The notes: generated by a model not told the origin, from the letters alone. Positions 29,826 through 38,559 are shown, counted from the stretch's first letter. The stretch is DNA of 64,000 nucleotides from Leisingera sp. ANG1 (GCF_000203975.2 NZ_AFCF02000009.1:245552-309551); one strand, 5' to 3'. A program made the numbers and translations.

Positions 29826-30658
29826 TGGATCCCCTTGAAGAAACGGTCGCTGCGCCAGGTCCAGAAGTAGAGCATGGAGCGCCCGGCGGAGGAGAACATG
29901 ATCCGGTCGGCGCGGCCGATCAGGTTTTCGTACGGCACGAACCCAACCCCGCCCGCGGACTGCGGCAGGCGGCTGTCCGAGGAGTTGTCGCGGTTGTCGC
30001 CCATGAAGAAGTAATGGCCCTCGGGCACTTGATAGACGCTGGTGTGATCGACGCCCTGGTTGGTGATGTTGAGCACGGTATGCTCATTGCCGCCGGGCAG
30101 GGTCTCGATCTGGCGCGACTTCTTGCAGACAGCGCCCTGACCCACCGGAGCGTTTTCACAGCGCGGCATCGAGCCTTGCGGGCCCTGCCGCTCCATCACT
30201 TCCTCGAACTCGCCCGCGTCCTGCAGCTTCACCGCTTCGCCGTTGATGAACAGCACGCCGTTCTTCATCTGAATCTTGTCGCCCGGCAGGCCGACCAGAC
30301 GCTTGATGAAGTCGTTGCCATTCACGGGGTGGCGGAACACCGCGACATCGCCGCGCTCCGGCTCGCTGCCGATCAGGCGGGTGTTGTCACCATCCAAGAA
30401 GGCGCAAATCTTCTTGGCATCGATGTTCACCCCGACCGCCGGGAAGCGGAGGCTGGGGCAGGACGCGTAGGAATAGCCGTAGGCCATCTTGTTCACGAAC
30501 AGGAAATCCCCGATCAGCAGGGTTTCCTTCATCGATCCGGAAGGGATCCAGAAGGGCTGGAAGAACAGGGTGCGGAAAACACCGGCAATCAGCAGCGCGT
30601 AGACGACGGTCTTGATCGTCTCGATGATCGAACTGCTGGTCTTTGCTTTGGCCGTCAT
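29822..30658 (-). CDS. lepB: Signal peptidase I
   Basis: 278 residues. One N-terminal membrane helix (about 12-30) followed by the catalytic domain: Ser in PSGSMKETL near residue 40 and Lys in [15 protein letters not shown] near 111. The box E motif [13 protein letters not shown] is near 217-229. It removes signal peptides from Sec and Tat substrates. The start at 30658 (MTAKAKTSS) fits the family; an upstream in-frame codon at 30715 would add a Pro-rich stretch. A pair of cysteines (residues near 64 and 78) could form a disulphide in the inserted loop. Confidence 0.95.
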   Translation of the reverse strand: MTAKAKTSSSIIETIKTVVYALLIAGVFRTLFFQPFWIPSGSMKETLLIGDFLFVNKMAYGYSYASCPSLRFPAVGVNIDAKKICAFLDGDNTRLIGSEPERGDVAVFRHPVNGNDFIKRLVGLPGDKIQMKNGVLFINGEAVKLQDAGEFEEVMERQGPQGSMPRCENAPVGQGAVCKKSRQIETLPGGNEHTVLNITNQGVDHTSVYQVPEGHYFFMGDNRDNSSDSRLPQSAGGVGFVPYENLIGRADRIMFSSAGRSMLYFWTWRSDRFFKGIQ

Positions 30659-30716
30659 CAGGCTCTCCGGTTTGGTAACAGGGTCCGGGGCTACATGCGG
30701 GCCTGAGGGGGGCAAG

Positions 30717-31148
30717 TCAAGTTCCGGCGGATGATTCCGCCGGGTTCGCCGGGATCGGGCGTGCTTCGATCAGCACAAAGGCCTGCGCCCAGGGGTGATC
30801 ATCGGTCAATGTCACGTGAATCACCGCCTCATGGCCGGGCGGGGTCATCTGTTGCAGCCGGTCGGCGGCCCAGCCGGTCACATGCATCACCGGCTGGCCG
30901 CTCCGCAGGTTGCTGACCGCCATGTCCTTCCAGGCGATCCCCATGCGCAGGCCGGTGCCCAGTGCTTTGGAACAGGCCTCCTTGGCGGCCCAGCGTTTGG
31001 CATAGGTGCCGGCCACATCGCGGCGGCGCTCGGCCTTGCGCTGCTCCACCTCGGTGAAAACACGGTTGCGGAAACGGTCGCCGAACCGGTCCAGCGTGCG
31101 TTGGATACGTTCGATATTGGCGAGGTCGGTTCCGATGCCCAGGATCAT
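30717..31148 (-). CDS. acpS: Holo-[acyl-carrier-protein] synthase
   Basis: 143 residues. AcpS transfers 4'-phosphopantetheine from CoA to the serine of acyl carrier protein. [14 protein letters not shown] (2-15) holds the metal-binding Asp and [16 protein letters not shown] (about 51-66) the catalytic Glu/Lys helix. Its ATG overlaps the TGA of the upstream membrane-protein gene. The gap to lepB is 58 bases. Confidence 0.95.
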   Translation of the reverse strand: MILGIGTDLANIERIQRTLDRFGDRFRNRVFTEVEQRKAERRRDVAGTYAKRWAAKEACSKALGTGLRMGIAWKDMAVSNLRSGQPVMHVTGWAADRLQQMTPPGHEAVIHVTLTDDHPWAQAFVLIEARPIPANPAESSAGT

Positions 31149-31564
31149 TCTTCCAGCCGCTTCAAACCCAGTTTGATGCCATGGCCCAGGAACAGCCGGT
31201 TGACCATCAGGATGACCGCCAGCAGCAGCAGGAAGATCCCGGCGAGGAAAACAATCGGAATTGTCTGCCGCGCCTCAGCAACCATTGGACTGTTCCAGTA
31301 GAGCGGCAGCTGGATAATGGTCAGCAGTGCCACAACCGCGGTCATCGCCGCCGCACAGACCCAGGCATCCCTGCCCGGCAGCGGCGCGCGGGTGGCCTGG
31401 GCGATGCGCATGCCCTCCACGACCGACGCCACCATCGGCGGCAGCACCGTTGCCAGCCCGGCCGGCATGCCGATACCGAACTGCGCCAGCAAAAGACCTG
31501 CCAGCAGCATCGCCACTGAGGCCCCCATCCACCAAAGACCGTAACGGACTAGATTGACCTGCAT
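31145..31564 (-). CDS. Four-helix membrane protein (ABZJ_00895-like)
   Basis: 139 residues with four predicted transmembrane helices (about 10-30, 35-50, 70-92 and 102-127) and a short basic tail. It resembles the ABZJ_00895 family, membrane proteins of unknown role. The ATG at 31564 has GGGGGGAG five bases upstream; a GTG two codons earlier overlaps the stop of the MarR gene. It overlaps acpS by four bases, so it is part of the acpS transcript. Confidence 0.75.
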   Translation of the reverse strand: MQVNLVRYGLWWMGASVAMLLAGLLLAQFGIGMPAGLATVLPPMVASVVEGMRIAQATRAPLPGRDAWVCAAAMTAVVALLTIIQLPLYWNSPMVAEARQTIPIVFLAGIFLLLLAVILMVNRLFLGHGIKLGLKRLEE

Positions 31565-31566
31565 AT

Positions 31567-32148
31567 TCACTCCCCCCCGGCATCACAGCCATCCGGCCGC
31601 GCCTTTTCCGTCCTGCCCGGCTCATGCTCCTGGCAGATCTGTGTTGTTTCCTCGTCCCGAAGCGGCACATCCAGCAGCGCGCAATGGGCGCCCTGAGCAG
31701 ACGCCCGGTGATGCCGGCAGCTGCGGCACAGACCGAAACTGCGCCCGCCGCGGGCCGCAATCATGCCCCTGACCAGCTGCTGCAGCGCATCCCGGACTTC
31801 TTCCATCTGGCTGGCTGGCAGGTCCACTTGCGGTGCAGCGTCCAGGGCCCCGGCCACGGCTTGGCCTTGCGGCGTGAGATCATAGCGCCGCGAGCGCCGG
31901 TCGCTGCCGCCTGGCCCTTCTTGCGCCAAACCCTTGGCAGCCAGCGATTTCAGCGTCTGGGAGACCGTGCCGCGGGTTGCTGACAGGTAGTCGGCCACCG
32001 CCGACGGGGTCCGGGAGAACCGGTTGGCCCGCGCCAGATAATCCAGCGCCGACGCCTGCGCCGGGTTGAGCCCGGCAGCCCGGCGCCCGGTGCCATGCAG
32101 GCGCGAGAGCCGGTCGAGCAGGCTGGCGATTTCATGTGCCGCAGTCAT
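31567..32148 (-). CDS. MarR-type regulator with cysteine-rich C-terminus
   Basis: 193 residues. A MarR winged helix covers about 5-130: LNPAQASALDYLARAN, then TPSAVADYLSATRGTVSQTLKSLAAKGL (recognition helix) and the wing with SDRRSRRYDLTPQG. Beyond it is an unusual tail with Cys141, Cys144, His147, His155, Cys156, Cys172 and His175; four of these Cys spaced 2, 11 and 15 residues apart could hold iron-sulphur or zinc, making the protein a redox or metal sensor. The start at 32148 fits the MarR fold better than the in-frame upstream Met. Divergent from a secreted protein with operator-like repeats between them. Confidence 0.85.
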   Translation of the reverse strand: MTAAHEIASLLDRLSRLHGTGRRAAGLNPAQASALDYLARANRFSRTPSAVADYLSATRGTVSQTLKSLAAKGLAQEGPGGSDRRSRRYDLTPQGQAVAGALDAAPQVDLPASQMEEVRDALQQLVRGMIAARGGRSFGLCRSCRHHRASAQGAHCALLDVPLRDEETTQICQEHEPGRTEKARPDGCDAGGE

Positions 32149-32237
32149 GCAAGCTTGATAGCGAGTCAAAATTACCATTGCAATACTTTCGACTCGACAC
32201 TATCAAATGGCATCGAGTCGACACCAAGGAGGTTGAA
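32149..32237. promoter_or_regulatory. MarR/secreted-protein operator region
   Basis: The 89-base divergent gap holds two near-identical sites, TCGACTCGACAC at 32189-32200 and TCGAGTCGACAC at 32213-32224, 24 bases apart and therefore on roughly the same DNA face; each contains the near-palindrome TCGA-N-TCGA. A related half, GCGAGTC, is at 32161-32167. MarR proteins bind such short palindromes and usually repress themselves and the facing gene. The second site abuts the AAGGAGG ribosome site of the plus-strand gene. Confidence 0.55.
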
Positions 32238-32978
32238 ATGAAATTCGCATATTATCTGGCGGCGATTGCCGCTCTGGGTGCGGGGCAAGCAGCACAGGCC
32301 GGCGGCAGCCACGCTGCAACCCATGCAGAACCGCTGCTGTCGGACGCCAAGGAGGGGATAGCGCCGGACACTGACATCCGCAGCGTTCATGCCAGCCGCA
32401 CTGGCGGGCATGTCACGTTCCGGATGGAAACCGGGGGAGAGGCCGGCAGCTCCGTGCCACCTGCCACAGGTTCCTTGGGTGGCGCCGGGGTGCAGGCCTA
32501 TGTCTGGCCGCTGTCGCTGGATCCCTCAGCCGCGGGTTTTGAAGCCGGCAGCGGCACGCTGGCGCTGGTTGCCACCGCGCATCCGGACTTTGACGACACG
32601 CCGCTGTTCGACGAAAACGGCGATGGCGATTTGGCCAACGATGGTGCCGGCTGGCACAGCCATTGGGTGGTGCTGACCCCCAACGATGGCTGCGGCGAAG
32701 GCATGCTGTCGGTCAAGGACATCCCCGAAGGTGCCACCCCGGCGCTGCCGCCGACCTGGCCGGGACTGCCGCTCTACATCGACAGCCCCGGCTATTCGCC
32801 GGTCCTGAACGGCAAAGAAGTCAGCCTGACGGTTCCACTGGCAGAAGAGGCGCTGGCATTTGACGGGGTGACGGCCGGGTTGAAGGTCAATGCGAACATC
32901 CACGCGCCGCTGTTGTGCGTGACGGATGTGTTCGATATCGCTTCTGGCGACCTGAGCCTGCCCGGCAAGCTGGAATGA
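32238..32978 (+). CDS. Secreted protein of unknown function
   Basis: 246 residues. Cleavable signal peptide (about 1-22, AQAGG), then a beta-rich domain with Gly/Pro/Asp turns. Two features stand out: FDENGDGDLANDG near 123-135, which resembles a calcium-binding loop, and GWHSHWVVLTPNDGCGEG following it, with two His and a Cys near each other; a second Cys is near 223. No enzyme motif recognised. The start at 32238 has a perfect AAGGAGGT ribosome site. Probably controlled by the divergent MarR regulator. Confidence 0.75.
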   Translation: MKFAYYLAAIAALGAGQAAQAGGSHAATHAEPLLSDAKEGIAPDTDIRSVHASRTGGHVTFRMETGGEAGSSVPPATGSLGGAGVQAYVWPLSLDPSAAGFEAGSGTLALVATAHPDFDDTPLFDENGDGDLANDGAGWHSHWVVLTPNDGCGEGMLSVKDIPEGATPALPPTWPGLPLYIDSPGYSPVLNGKEVSLTVPLAEEALAFDGVTAGLKVNANIHAPLLCVTDVFDIASGDLSLPGKLE

Positions 32979-33000
32979 CCTGATCTGCGGGAGTTAATCT

Positions 33001-33037
33001 GGCCCGGGGCAGTGATATGCCTTGCCCCGGCCCGTTT
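33001..33037 (+). terminator. Probable terminator after the secreted protein
   Basis: CCGGGGCA (33004-33011) pairs with TGCCCCGG (33023-33030), an 8-bp stem with an 11-base loop, followed by GTTTCT. It lies between the secreted protein and the convergent pdxJ; the plus-strand side has the better T-run. Confidence 0.55.
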
Positions 33038-33051
33038 CTGGCTTACCGCTG

Positions 33052-33798
33052 TCAGCCGCGCGCGGCGTCCATCAGGCGGCGCATTTCCTGCACTGCCGGG
33101 GTGAGCCCGCGAAAGATCGCCTCGCCGATCAGGAAGTGGCCGATATTCAGCTCGCGCACTTCCGGGAAGGCCGCAACCGGCTGCACGCTGTCATAGGTCA
33201 GCCCGTGACCCGCGTGCACTTCCAATCCCAGCGAATGGGCATAGGCGGACATCTCCCGCAGCGCCTCCAGCTCGCGGTCGCGGTCTTCAAACCGGCCCTC
33301 AGCGTGATAATCGCAATAGGCGCCGGTGTGCAGTTCGATTACCTCCGCGCCGATGCGGTGTGCGGCGTCGATCTGTTTCCGGTCAGCGGCGATGAAAATC
33401 GACACGCGGCAGCCGGCATCCCGCAACGGAGCGATGAAATGAGCGAGGCGGTTTTCCTCGCGCGCCACTTCCAGCCCGCCTTCGGTGGTACGCTCTTCGC
33501 GCTTTTCCGGCACAATGCAGACTGCGTGCGGTTTGTGGCGCAGGGCGATCTTCTGCATTTCCACCGTCGCAGCCATCTCAAAGTTCAGCGGTACGCTCAG
33601 CGCCTCCATCAGCGCATCAATATCGCTGTCGGTGATATGGCGGCGGTCTTCACGCAGATGTGCGGTGATGCCGTCAGCGCCGGCATCTTCGGCCAGCTTT
33701 GCGGCGCGGACCGGGTCCGGATAGGCGCCGCCGCGGGCATTGCGCACGGTGGCGACGTGGTCGATGTTCACGCCCAGGCGCAGCTGATTGTCTGTCAT
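33052..33798 (-). CDS. pdxJ: Pyridoxine 5'-phosphate synthase
   Basis: 248 residues, TIM barrel. It condenses 1-deoxy-xylulose 5-phosphate with 3-amino-2-oxopropyl phosphate to make pyridoxine 5'-phosphate, the last ring-forming step of vitamin B6 synthesis. Family motifs LGVNIDHVATVRNARG (8-23), GADGITAHLREDRRHI (about 40-55), NFEMAAT near 71 and HAGHGLTYD near 191-199 are intact. It follows the DUF2062 gene on the same strand after a gap of about 105 bases, which holds no recognisable element. Usually followed by acpS in this family, but here the MarR locus intervenes. Confidence 0.96.
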   Translation of the reverse strand: MTDNQLRLGVNIDHVATVRNARGGAYPDPVRAAKLAEDAGADGITAHLREDRRHITDSDIDALMEALSVPLNFEMAATVEMQKIALRHKPHAVCIVPEKREERTTEGGLEVAREENRLAHFIAPLRDAGCRVSIFIAADRKQIDAAHRIGAEVIELHTGAYCDYHAEGRFEDRDRELEALREMSAYAHSLGLEVHAGHGLTYDSVQPVAAFPEVRELNIGHFLIGEAIFRGLTPAVQEMRRLMDAARG

Positions 33799-33903
33799 GA
33801 GAGCACTCTCATCCGTCTGAAGTCAAAGCCTTGTCTCAAAGACTAGACAGACAAACTGCAAGAGCAAGCCTGCAGGCAATAATGGTACAATCAGGCAGAC
33901 GCC

Positions 33904-34545
33904 TTAAAGCCCGGTGTCGACCTCGGCGCGTTTCTTGATGGCCTCGAACTTGGCCTTGATCTTGGCCCGGCGGCGCTGCTGGTAGACCCGGATCACCGGC
34001 AGGCTGAGCACATAGCAGACAGTTGCGCAGATGATGCCCGGAATCACCCCGCCGATCATGTAGGGATAGAACACCTCATTGTAGAACAGGTGCAGCCCTT
34101 GCCAGTCGGCAGGGCGGTCCATGAACAGCGCAATCAGGTTGTCCTTCAGATCACCGCCAGCAGCCAGGAACTTGCCCACCAGGGATTTGTCGACTTCCTG
34201 GTCAAACTCCGTCCCCAACAGCCAATGCCCGGTCTGCAGCGACGCGACGCCAATCGGCACATAGGTCAGCGGATTGCCAAAGAACGTGGCGCTGAGCGAG
34301 GCCAGGATATTGCCGTTCATCATCCGCGCAATGATTGCAGCGACAAAGAAATGCAGGCCGTAGAATGGCGTGAAGGTGGTGAACACCCCCGCCCAGATGC
34401 CGCGGGCGATGCGTTCGGGCGAATCGGGCAGGCGCCGGACCCGGTGCTTCACATACAGGAACGCCCGCCCCCAGCCGCCGCGCGGCCAGAGGAAGTCCGC
34501 CAGCGCCCGGAGGGGCGGACGTCTGTCCCGGCGCCTGAATACCAA
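33904..34545 (-). CDS. DUF2062 membrane protein
   Basis: 213 residues. Begins at a TTG codon (MVFRRRDRRPPL, a family-typical start with an Arg-rich cytoplasmic end). The hallmark block is PERIARGIWAGVFTTFTPFYGLHFFVA, then FFGNPLTYVPIG (about 85-96); two or three membrane helices, including one near 150-175, and a basic C-terminal tail. Found next to relA and pdxJ in many Rhodobacteraceae; function unknown. Confidence 0.85.
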   Translation of the reverse strand: MVFRRRDRRPPLRALADFLWPRGGWGRAFLYVKHRVRRLPDSPERIARGIWAGVFTTFTPFYGLHFFVAAIIARMMNGNILASLSATFFGNPLTYVPIGVASLQTGHWLLGTEFDQEVDKSLVGKFLAAGGDLKDNLIALFMDRPADWQGLHLFYNEVFYPYMIGGVIPGIICATVCYVLSLPVIRVYQQRRRAKIKAKFEAIKKRAEVDTGL

Positions 34546-34600
34546 AGCTGTCCGTCCTTCCCAGTTCCCGGCCCAGTTCCCGGCTCAGAGTTTCAGCGGT

Positions 34601-36736
34601 TTACCCCGGAAAGTGGCGCTCTTCCGGCTTTTCCCGGAACCGCGCCACCGCGGCGACATCGCTTTCTGCTTCGAGCGTCAGCATCAGCGAGTGCAGCTGC
34701 TCCACATCCCGCAGCTCCACATTGATCATGAGCCGGTAAAAGTCTGGTTTCCTGTCTACAAATTCCAGGTCCGAGATATTGGCCTTTTTCTCGCCAATCA
34801 ATGTGCAAATGCGTCCCAGCACGCCAGCGTCATTGCCGATGGTCAATTCCAGCGTGGTGCCATAGGCGGCCGGGTGGGTGCCGCTGTGCCACTGGACGTC
34901 CATCCAGCGCTCCGGCTGGTCCTCGAATTCGCCCAGCTTGTCGCAATCGGCGGCGTGCACCACCACCCCGCGGCCGCGGTAGGTGATGCCGATGATGCGC
35001 TCGCCCGGCAGCGGCTGGCAGCAGGTTGCGCGCTCAAAGCTCTGGCCTGGCTCAAGGCCAATCACTGCACGGCGCGGAGAGATTTCGTCGCCATCGCCGG
35101 TTGTGGTCAGTTCCGGGTAGACCGACTGCACCACATCATGCGCAGTGATTTCCGCGGCACCCAGCCGCGCCAGAAGCTCGTCCACGCCGCTGGCACGCAG
35201 GGCGCGGGCGGCGGTTTCCAGGGCCTTGTCGGTGGCCTTCTTGCCGACGTGCTCAAAGGCGGAGCGCGCCAGCTCGTGGCCCAGCTTGACGAACCGCGCC
35301 CGGTCCGCCTCGCGCAGGGCGCGGCGGATGGCGGTGCGGGCCTTGCCGGTGGTGGCAATTTCCAGCCAGCTGACCTGCGGGGTCTGCCCCTCAGCGGTGA
35401 TCACATCGACCGACTGGCCATTGCGCAGCCGGGTCCACAAGGGCACCCGGATACCGTCCACCTTGGCGCCGACGCAGGAGCTGCCGATACGGGTGTGGAT
35501 GGCATAGGCAAAGTCGATCGGCGTCGCGCCCTTGGGCAGCTTGATCACGTCGCCCTTGGGGGTGAAGCAGAACACCTGGTCCGAATACATCTCAAGCTTC
35601 ACAGCTTCGAGGAATTCGTCGTGATCGTCCTCAGCGTCGAACTGTTCAGTCAGCGAGGCGATCCATTTTGCCGGGTCCACAGCAAAGGGGTTTTCGGTGC
35701 GCACGCCGTCCCGGTAGGACCAATGCGCCGCCACGCCTGTTTCCGCCACATCATGCATCTGGCGGGTGCGGATCTGCACCTCCACCCGCTTGCCGTCGCG
35801 GCCCGAAACGGTGGTGTGGATCGACCGGTAGCCGTTGGATTTCGGCTGGCTGATGTAGTCCTTGAACCGGCCCGGCACGGCCCGCCAGCGCTGGTGGATG
35901 GCGCCCAGCGCGCGGTAGGCATCCTCTTCGGACAGGGTGATCACCCGGAAGCCATATATGTCCGAAAGCCGCGAAAAGCCCTGATCCTTGGCCTGCATCT
36001 TGCGCCAGATCGAATAGGGTTTCTTGGCGCGGCCAAAGACCTCTGCCTCTATGCCCGCTTTTTCCAGTTCCAGCCGCATATCACCGGTAATCCGGTGGAT
36101 CACGTCGCCGGTTTCGCGTTGCAGGGTCACAAAGCGGCGGATGATCGACTGGCGCCCTTCCGGGTTCAGCACGCGGAAGGCCAAGTCCTCCAGCTCCTCG
36201 CGCATCCACTGCATACCCATGCGGCCTGCCAGCGGCGCATAGATGTCCATCGTCTCGCGCGCTTTCTGGGCCTGCTTCTCCGGGCGCATCGCCTTGATGG
36301 TGCGCATGTTGTGCAGACGGTCGGCGAGTTTGACCAGAATGACCCGCAGGTCCTTGGACATCGCCATGAACAGTTTGCGGAAGTTCTCCGCCTGCTTGGT
36401 CTCACGGCTGGAAAGCTGCAGGTTGGTCAGCTTGGTGACACCATCGACCAGCATCGCCACCTCTTCGCCGAAACGGCGGGAGACTTCCTCGTAGTTGGCT
36501 TTGGTGTCTTCGATGGTGTCGTGCAACAGCGCGGTGATGATGGTTGCATCATCCAGGCGCTGTTCGGTCAGGATGGCGGCCACCGCCACCGGATGCGTGA
36601 AATACGGCTCGCCCGAGTGGCGGAACTGCCCGTCATGCATCTGCTCGCCAAACGCAAAGGCGTCCGCGATCCTGTCCGCGTTTGTTTTGGGATTGTAGTT
36701 GCGGACCAGAGCAATCAGGTCGTCAGGGGAAATCAT
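34601..36736 (-). CDS. relA: Bifunctional (p)ppGpp synthetase/hydrolase
   Basis: 711 residues with the full Rel/SpoT domain order: HD hydrolase (HPVAVAAIL near 48 and LLHDTIEDT near 70), synthetase domain with the GYRSIHTTVSG loop near 291-301, TGS domain (VFCFTPKGDVIKLPKGATPIDFAYAIH near 400-425), a conserved Cys-containing helical region (ATCCQPLPGE) and a C-terminal ACT domain (about 635-705). Both catalytic halves look intact, so this is a bifunctional stringent-response enzyme, the only long Rel in the window. The gap to rpoZ is only 36 bases. Confidence 0.95.
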   Translation of the reverse strand: MISPDDLIALVRNYNPKTNADRIADAFAFGEQMHDGQFRHSGEPYFTHPVAVAAILTEQRLDDATIITALLHDTIEDTKANYEEVSRRFGEEVAMLVDGVTKLTNLQLSSRETKQAENFRKLFMAMSKDLRVILVKLADRLHNMRTIKAMRPEKQAQKARETMDIYAPLAGRMGMQWMREELEDLAFRVLNPEGRQSIIRRFVTLQRETGDVIHRITGDMRLELEKAGIEAEVFGRAKKPYSIWRKMQAKDQGFSRLSDIYGFRVITLSEEDAYRALGAIHQRWRAVPGRFKDYISQPKSNGYRSIHTTVSGRDGKRVEVQIRTRQMHDVAETGVAAHWSYRDGVRTENPFAVDPAKWIASLTEQFDAEDDHDEFLEAVKLEMYSDQVFCFTPKGDVIKLPKGATPIDFAYAIHTRIGSSCVGAKVDGIRVPLWTRLRNGQSVDVITAEGQTPQVSWLEIATTGKARTAIRRALREADRARFVKLGHELARSAFEHVGKKATDKALETAARALRASGVDELLARLGAAEITAHDVVQSVYPELTTTGDGDEISPRRAVIGLEPGQSFERATCCQPLPGERIIGITYRGRGVVVHAADCDKLGEFEDQPERWMDVQWHSGTHPAAYGTTLELTIGNDAGVLGRICTLIGEKKANISDLEFVDRKPDFYRLMINVELRDVEQLHSLMLTLEAESDVAAVARFREKPEERHFPG

Positions 36737-36772
36737 GTCCGGTCCGCAGCCTCAATAGTCCAGACGCGCGCC

Positions 36773-37126
36773 TCAGCCCTGGCCCTGGGCCTCCATCAGT
36801 GCGCGCAGCAGTTTCTCTTCCGACATGTCATCGTCAGCCGGCTTGTCGTTGTCAGCGCCCATCAGCAGAGCCATGGAATCTTCTTCCGGCTCGTCAACTT
36901 CGATCTGGGTCTGGTTGCTCTCGATCAGGCGCTCGCGCAGGTCGTCGGCGCTCTGGGTCTCGTCGGCGATTTCACGCAGGGACACAACCGGGTTCTTGTC
37001 GTTGTCGCGCTCGACGGTGATCGGGGCACCTGCCGAGATCTCGCGGGCACGATGCGCAGCCAGCATCACCAGCTCAAAGCGGTTGGGCACTTTATCGACG
37101 CAATCTTCAACCGTCACGCGGGCCAT
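36773..37126 (-). CDS. rpoZ: RNA polymerase omega subunit
   Basis: 117 residues. The family start [29 protein letters not shown] and [12 protein letters not shown] are present; it assists assembly of beta-prime and takes part in ppGpp binding. The C-terminal half is acidic, as in other alphaproteobacteria. Linkage to relA (36 bases) ties alarmone synthesis with one of its binding proteins. A candidate promoter lies just upstream. Confidence 0.95.
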   Translation of the reverse strand: MARVTVEDCVDKVPNRFELVMLAAHRAREISAGAPITVERDNDKNPVVSLREIADETQSADDLRERLIESNQTQIEVDEPEEDSMALLMGADNDKPADDDMSEEKLLRALMEAQGQG

Positions 37127-37164
37127 CAGCGACTCTCCATATCATTCCTGGTCCAGAAGGCAGA

Positions 37165-37193
37165 CATTTACGCCCATATCTTTCTCTTGACAA
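37165..37193 (-). promoter_or_regulatory. Candidate rpoZ promoter
   Basis: On the minus strand TTGTCA (37193-37188) is followed after 17 bases by TAAATG (37170-37165), 39 bases upstream of the rpoZ start. The -35 is good, the -10 modest. It lies in the gap between folK and rpoZ. Confidence 0.4.
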
Positions 37194-37219
37194 GGGCGGA
37201 AAACACCGCATTGCGCGGC

Positions 37220-37789
37220 TCAGAGCGGAGTCACTTCGGCCACGTCCTGCGCTGGCAGCTCCGCCAGCATCTCTGTCACGGTTTTCTGCAGCACCGGGTG
37301 GCGCCAGCGCGGCGCGATGTCGGTCAGCGGCACCAGCACAAAGGCCCGGTCCTGGATGCGCGGGTGCGGCAGGATCAGCTGCCCCGGTGCTTCCTGCATC
37401 TGTTGCTCCAATGGCAACCCCTGCCAGCGGGCATAGGCCGCCGCATCGGGCAGCACGGCGCCGTCATAGTCCACCAGGTCCAGATCCAGCGTCCGCATCC
37501 CCCAGCGCTGCTCCCGCACCCGTGCGAACTGCGCCTCGACCTGATGCAGCCGCGCCAGAAGGTCACCTGCGGACAGCGCGGTTTCCAGGGAAACCGCAGC
37601 GTTCACATAGTCCGGCCCGGCGCCGGCCGGGAAACAGGGGGTTTGAAAGAACCGCGACACGCAGCGCAGGGAAATCTCCTCCGACTGCAGCGCCCGGATG
37701 GCCTTTGACAGGGTGATCTGAGGCGCATCAGCGTCAGCTGGCAGGTTGCCGCCAAGAGCAATCAGCGCCGTTTTGCGGTTTACGGCCAT
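37220..37789 (-). CDS. folK: 2-amino-4-hydroxy-6-hydroxymethyldihydropteridine diphosphokinase
   Basis: 189 residues. HppK of folate synthesis: transfers pyrophosphate from ATP to the pterin. Conserved ALGGNLPAD (11-19), the WGMRTLDLDLVDYDG block with the metal-binding Asp pair near 96-110, and LPHPRIQDRAFVLVPL near 140-155. The N-terminus carries few extra residues. It precedes rpoZ on the same strand by about 93 bases. Confidence 0.93.
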   Translation of the reverse strand: MAVNRKTALIALGGNLPADADAPQITLSKAIRALQSEEISLRCVSRFFQTPCFPAGAGPDYVNAAVSLETALSAGDLLARLHQVEAQFARVREQRWGMRTLDLDLVDYDGAVLPDAAAYARWQGLPLEQQMQEAPGQLILPHPRIQDRAFVLVPLTDIAPRWRHPVLQKTVTEMLAELPAQDVAEVTPL

Positions 37790-37926
37790 CTTTGACCCTA
37801 TTCAAACGGACAGTATACTTGCGGCAAATGACAAATAACTTACATTAAGTCTACCCGTTTCGCCGATTTCAAGCATTCACTCACGGAACCCCCGGCCGAG
37901 ACGGATATACCGGAAGGAAAATTTTG

Positions 37927-38496
37927 ATGTTTTACAAGGACGAACGGCTCGCGCTGTTCATAGACGGGTCAAACCTGTACGCCGCGGCCAAGGCGCTCGG
38001 GTTTGATATCGACTATAAGCTTCTGCGGCAGGAATTCATGCGCCGCGGCAAGCTTCTGCGGGCCTTTTATTACACCGCTCTGCTCGAGAACGACGAGTAT
38101 TCACCGATCCGGCCTCTAGTCGACTGGCTGCATTACAACGGCTTCACCATGGTCACCAAACCGGCCAAGGAATACACCGACAGCATGGGCCGCCGCAAAG
38201 TCAAAGGCAACATGGACATCGAATTGACCGTCGATGCCATGGAGCTGGCACCGCGGGTGGACCATATCGTGCTGTTCTCGGGCGATGGGGACTTCCGCCC
38301 GCTGATTGCCAGCCTGCAGCGCCAGGGCGTGCGCGTTTCGGTGGTCTCGACCATCCGCAGCCAGCCGCCGATGATCTCTGACGACCTGCGCCGCCAGGCC
38401 GACAATTTCATCGAGCTGGAAGAGCTGCGCGACGTGATCGGCCGCCCGCCGCGCGAGCAGAGCGAACCGCGTTCCGCAACAGCCGCCCACGGCTGA
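37927..38496 (+). CDS. LabA-like NYN-domain protein
   Basis: 189 residues. A NYN (PIN-like) nuclease fold with acidic residues Asp13 and Asn16 (LFIDGSNLY), Asp97 and Asp103 (GNMDIELTVDAM), Asp120 and Asp122 (SGDGDFRPLI), as in LabA and related RNA-processing proteins. The ATG at 37927 follows AAGGAAA; a TTG one codon earlier is possible. Predicted RNA cleavage activity; target unknown. Its C-terminus is Arg/Ser-rich and disordered. Confidence 0.88.
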   Translation: MFYKDERLALFIDGSNLYAAAKALGFDIDYKLLRQEFMRRGKLLRAFYYTALLENDEYSPIRPLVDWLHYNGFTMVTKPAKEYTDSMGRRKVKGNMDIELTVDAMELAPRVDHIVLFSGDGDFRPLIASLQRQGVRVSVVSTIRSQPPMISDDLRRQADNFIELEELRDVIGRPPREQSEPRSATAAHG

Positions 38497-38516
38497 CCGG
38501 AGACGCTGGAAACAAA

Positions 38517-38553
38517 CCGGAACAGGCATCAGATGGGGTGGCGCCTGTTCCGG
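38517..38553 (-). terminator. Convergent terminator between the NYN and cytochrome genes
   Basis: An 11-bp stem (CCGGAACAGGC / GCCTGTTCCGG) with a 15-base loop between two convergent genes. On the minus strand it is followed by TTTGTTT, so it most likely terminates the cytochrome gene; it may act on the plus strand too. Confidence 0.65.
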
Positions 38554-38559
38554 AAACAC

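Noticed and set aside
32136-32237. N-terminal extension of the secreted protein frame
   Set aside because: The extension overlaps the operator repeats and lacks a signal peptide; the ATG at 32238 has a near-perfect ribosome site and a signal peptide.
37190-37220. TTGACA on the plus strand within the rpoZ/folK gap
   Set aside because: It would drive transcription antisense to folK and has no good -10. The reverse-strand TTGTCA fits rpoZ better.
34370-37708. Very long open frame on the plus strand (1112 codons) opposite relA, rpoZ and folK
   Set aside because: It lies wholly antisense to intact, recognised genes; long antisense open frames are expected in GC-rich DNA with strong third-base bias. 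The translated text is low complexity, His/Gln/Arg-rich, with no family resemblance.
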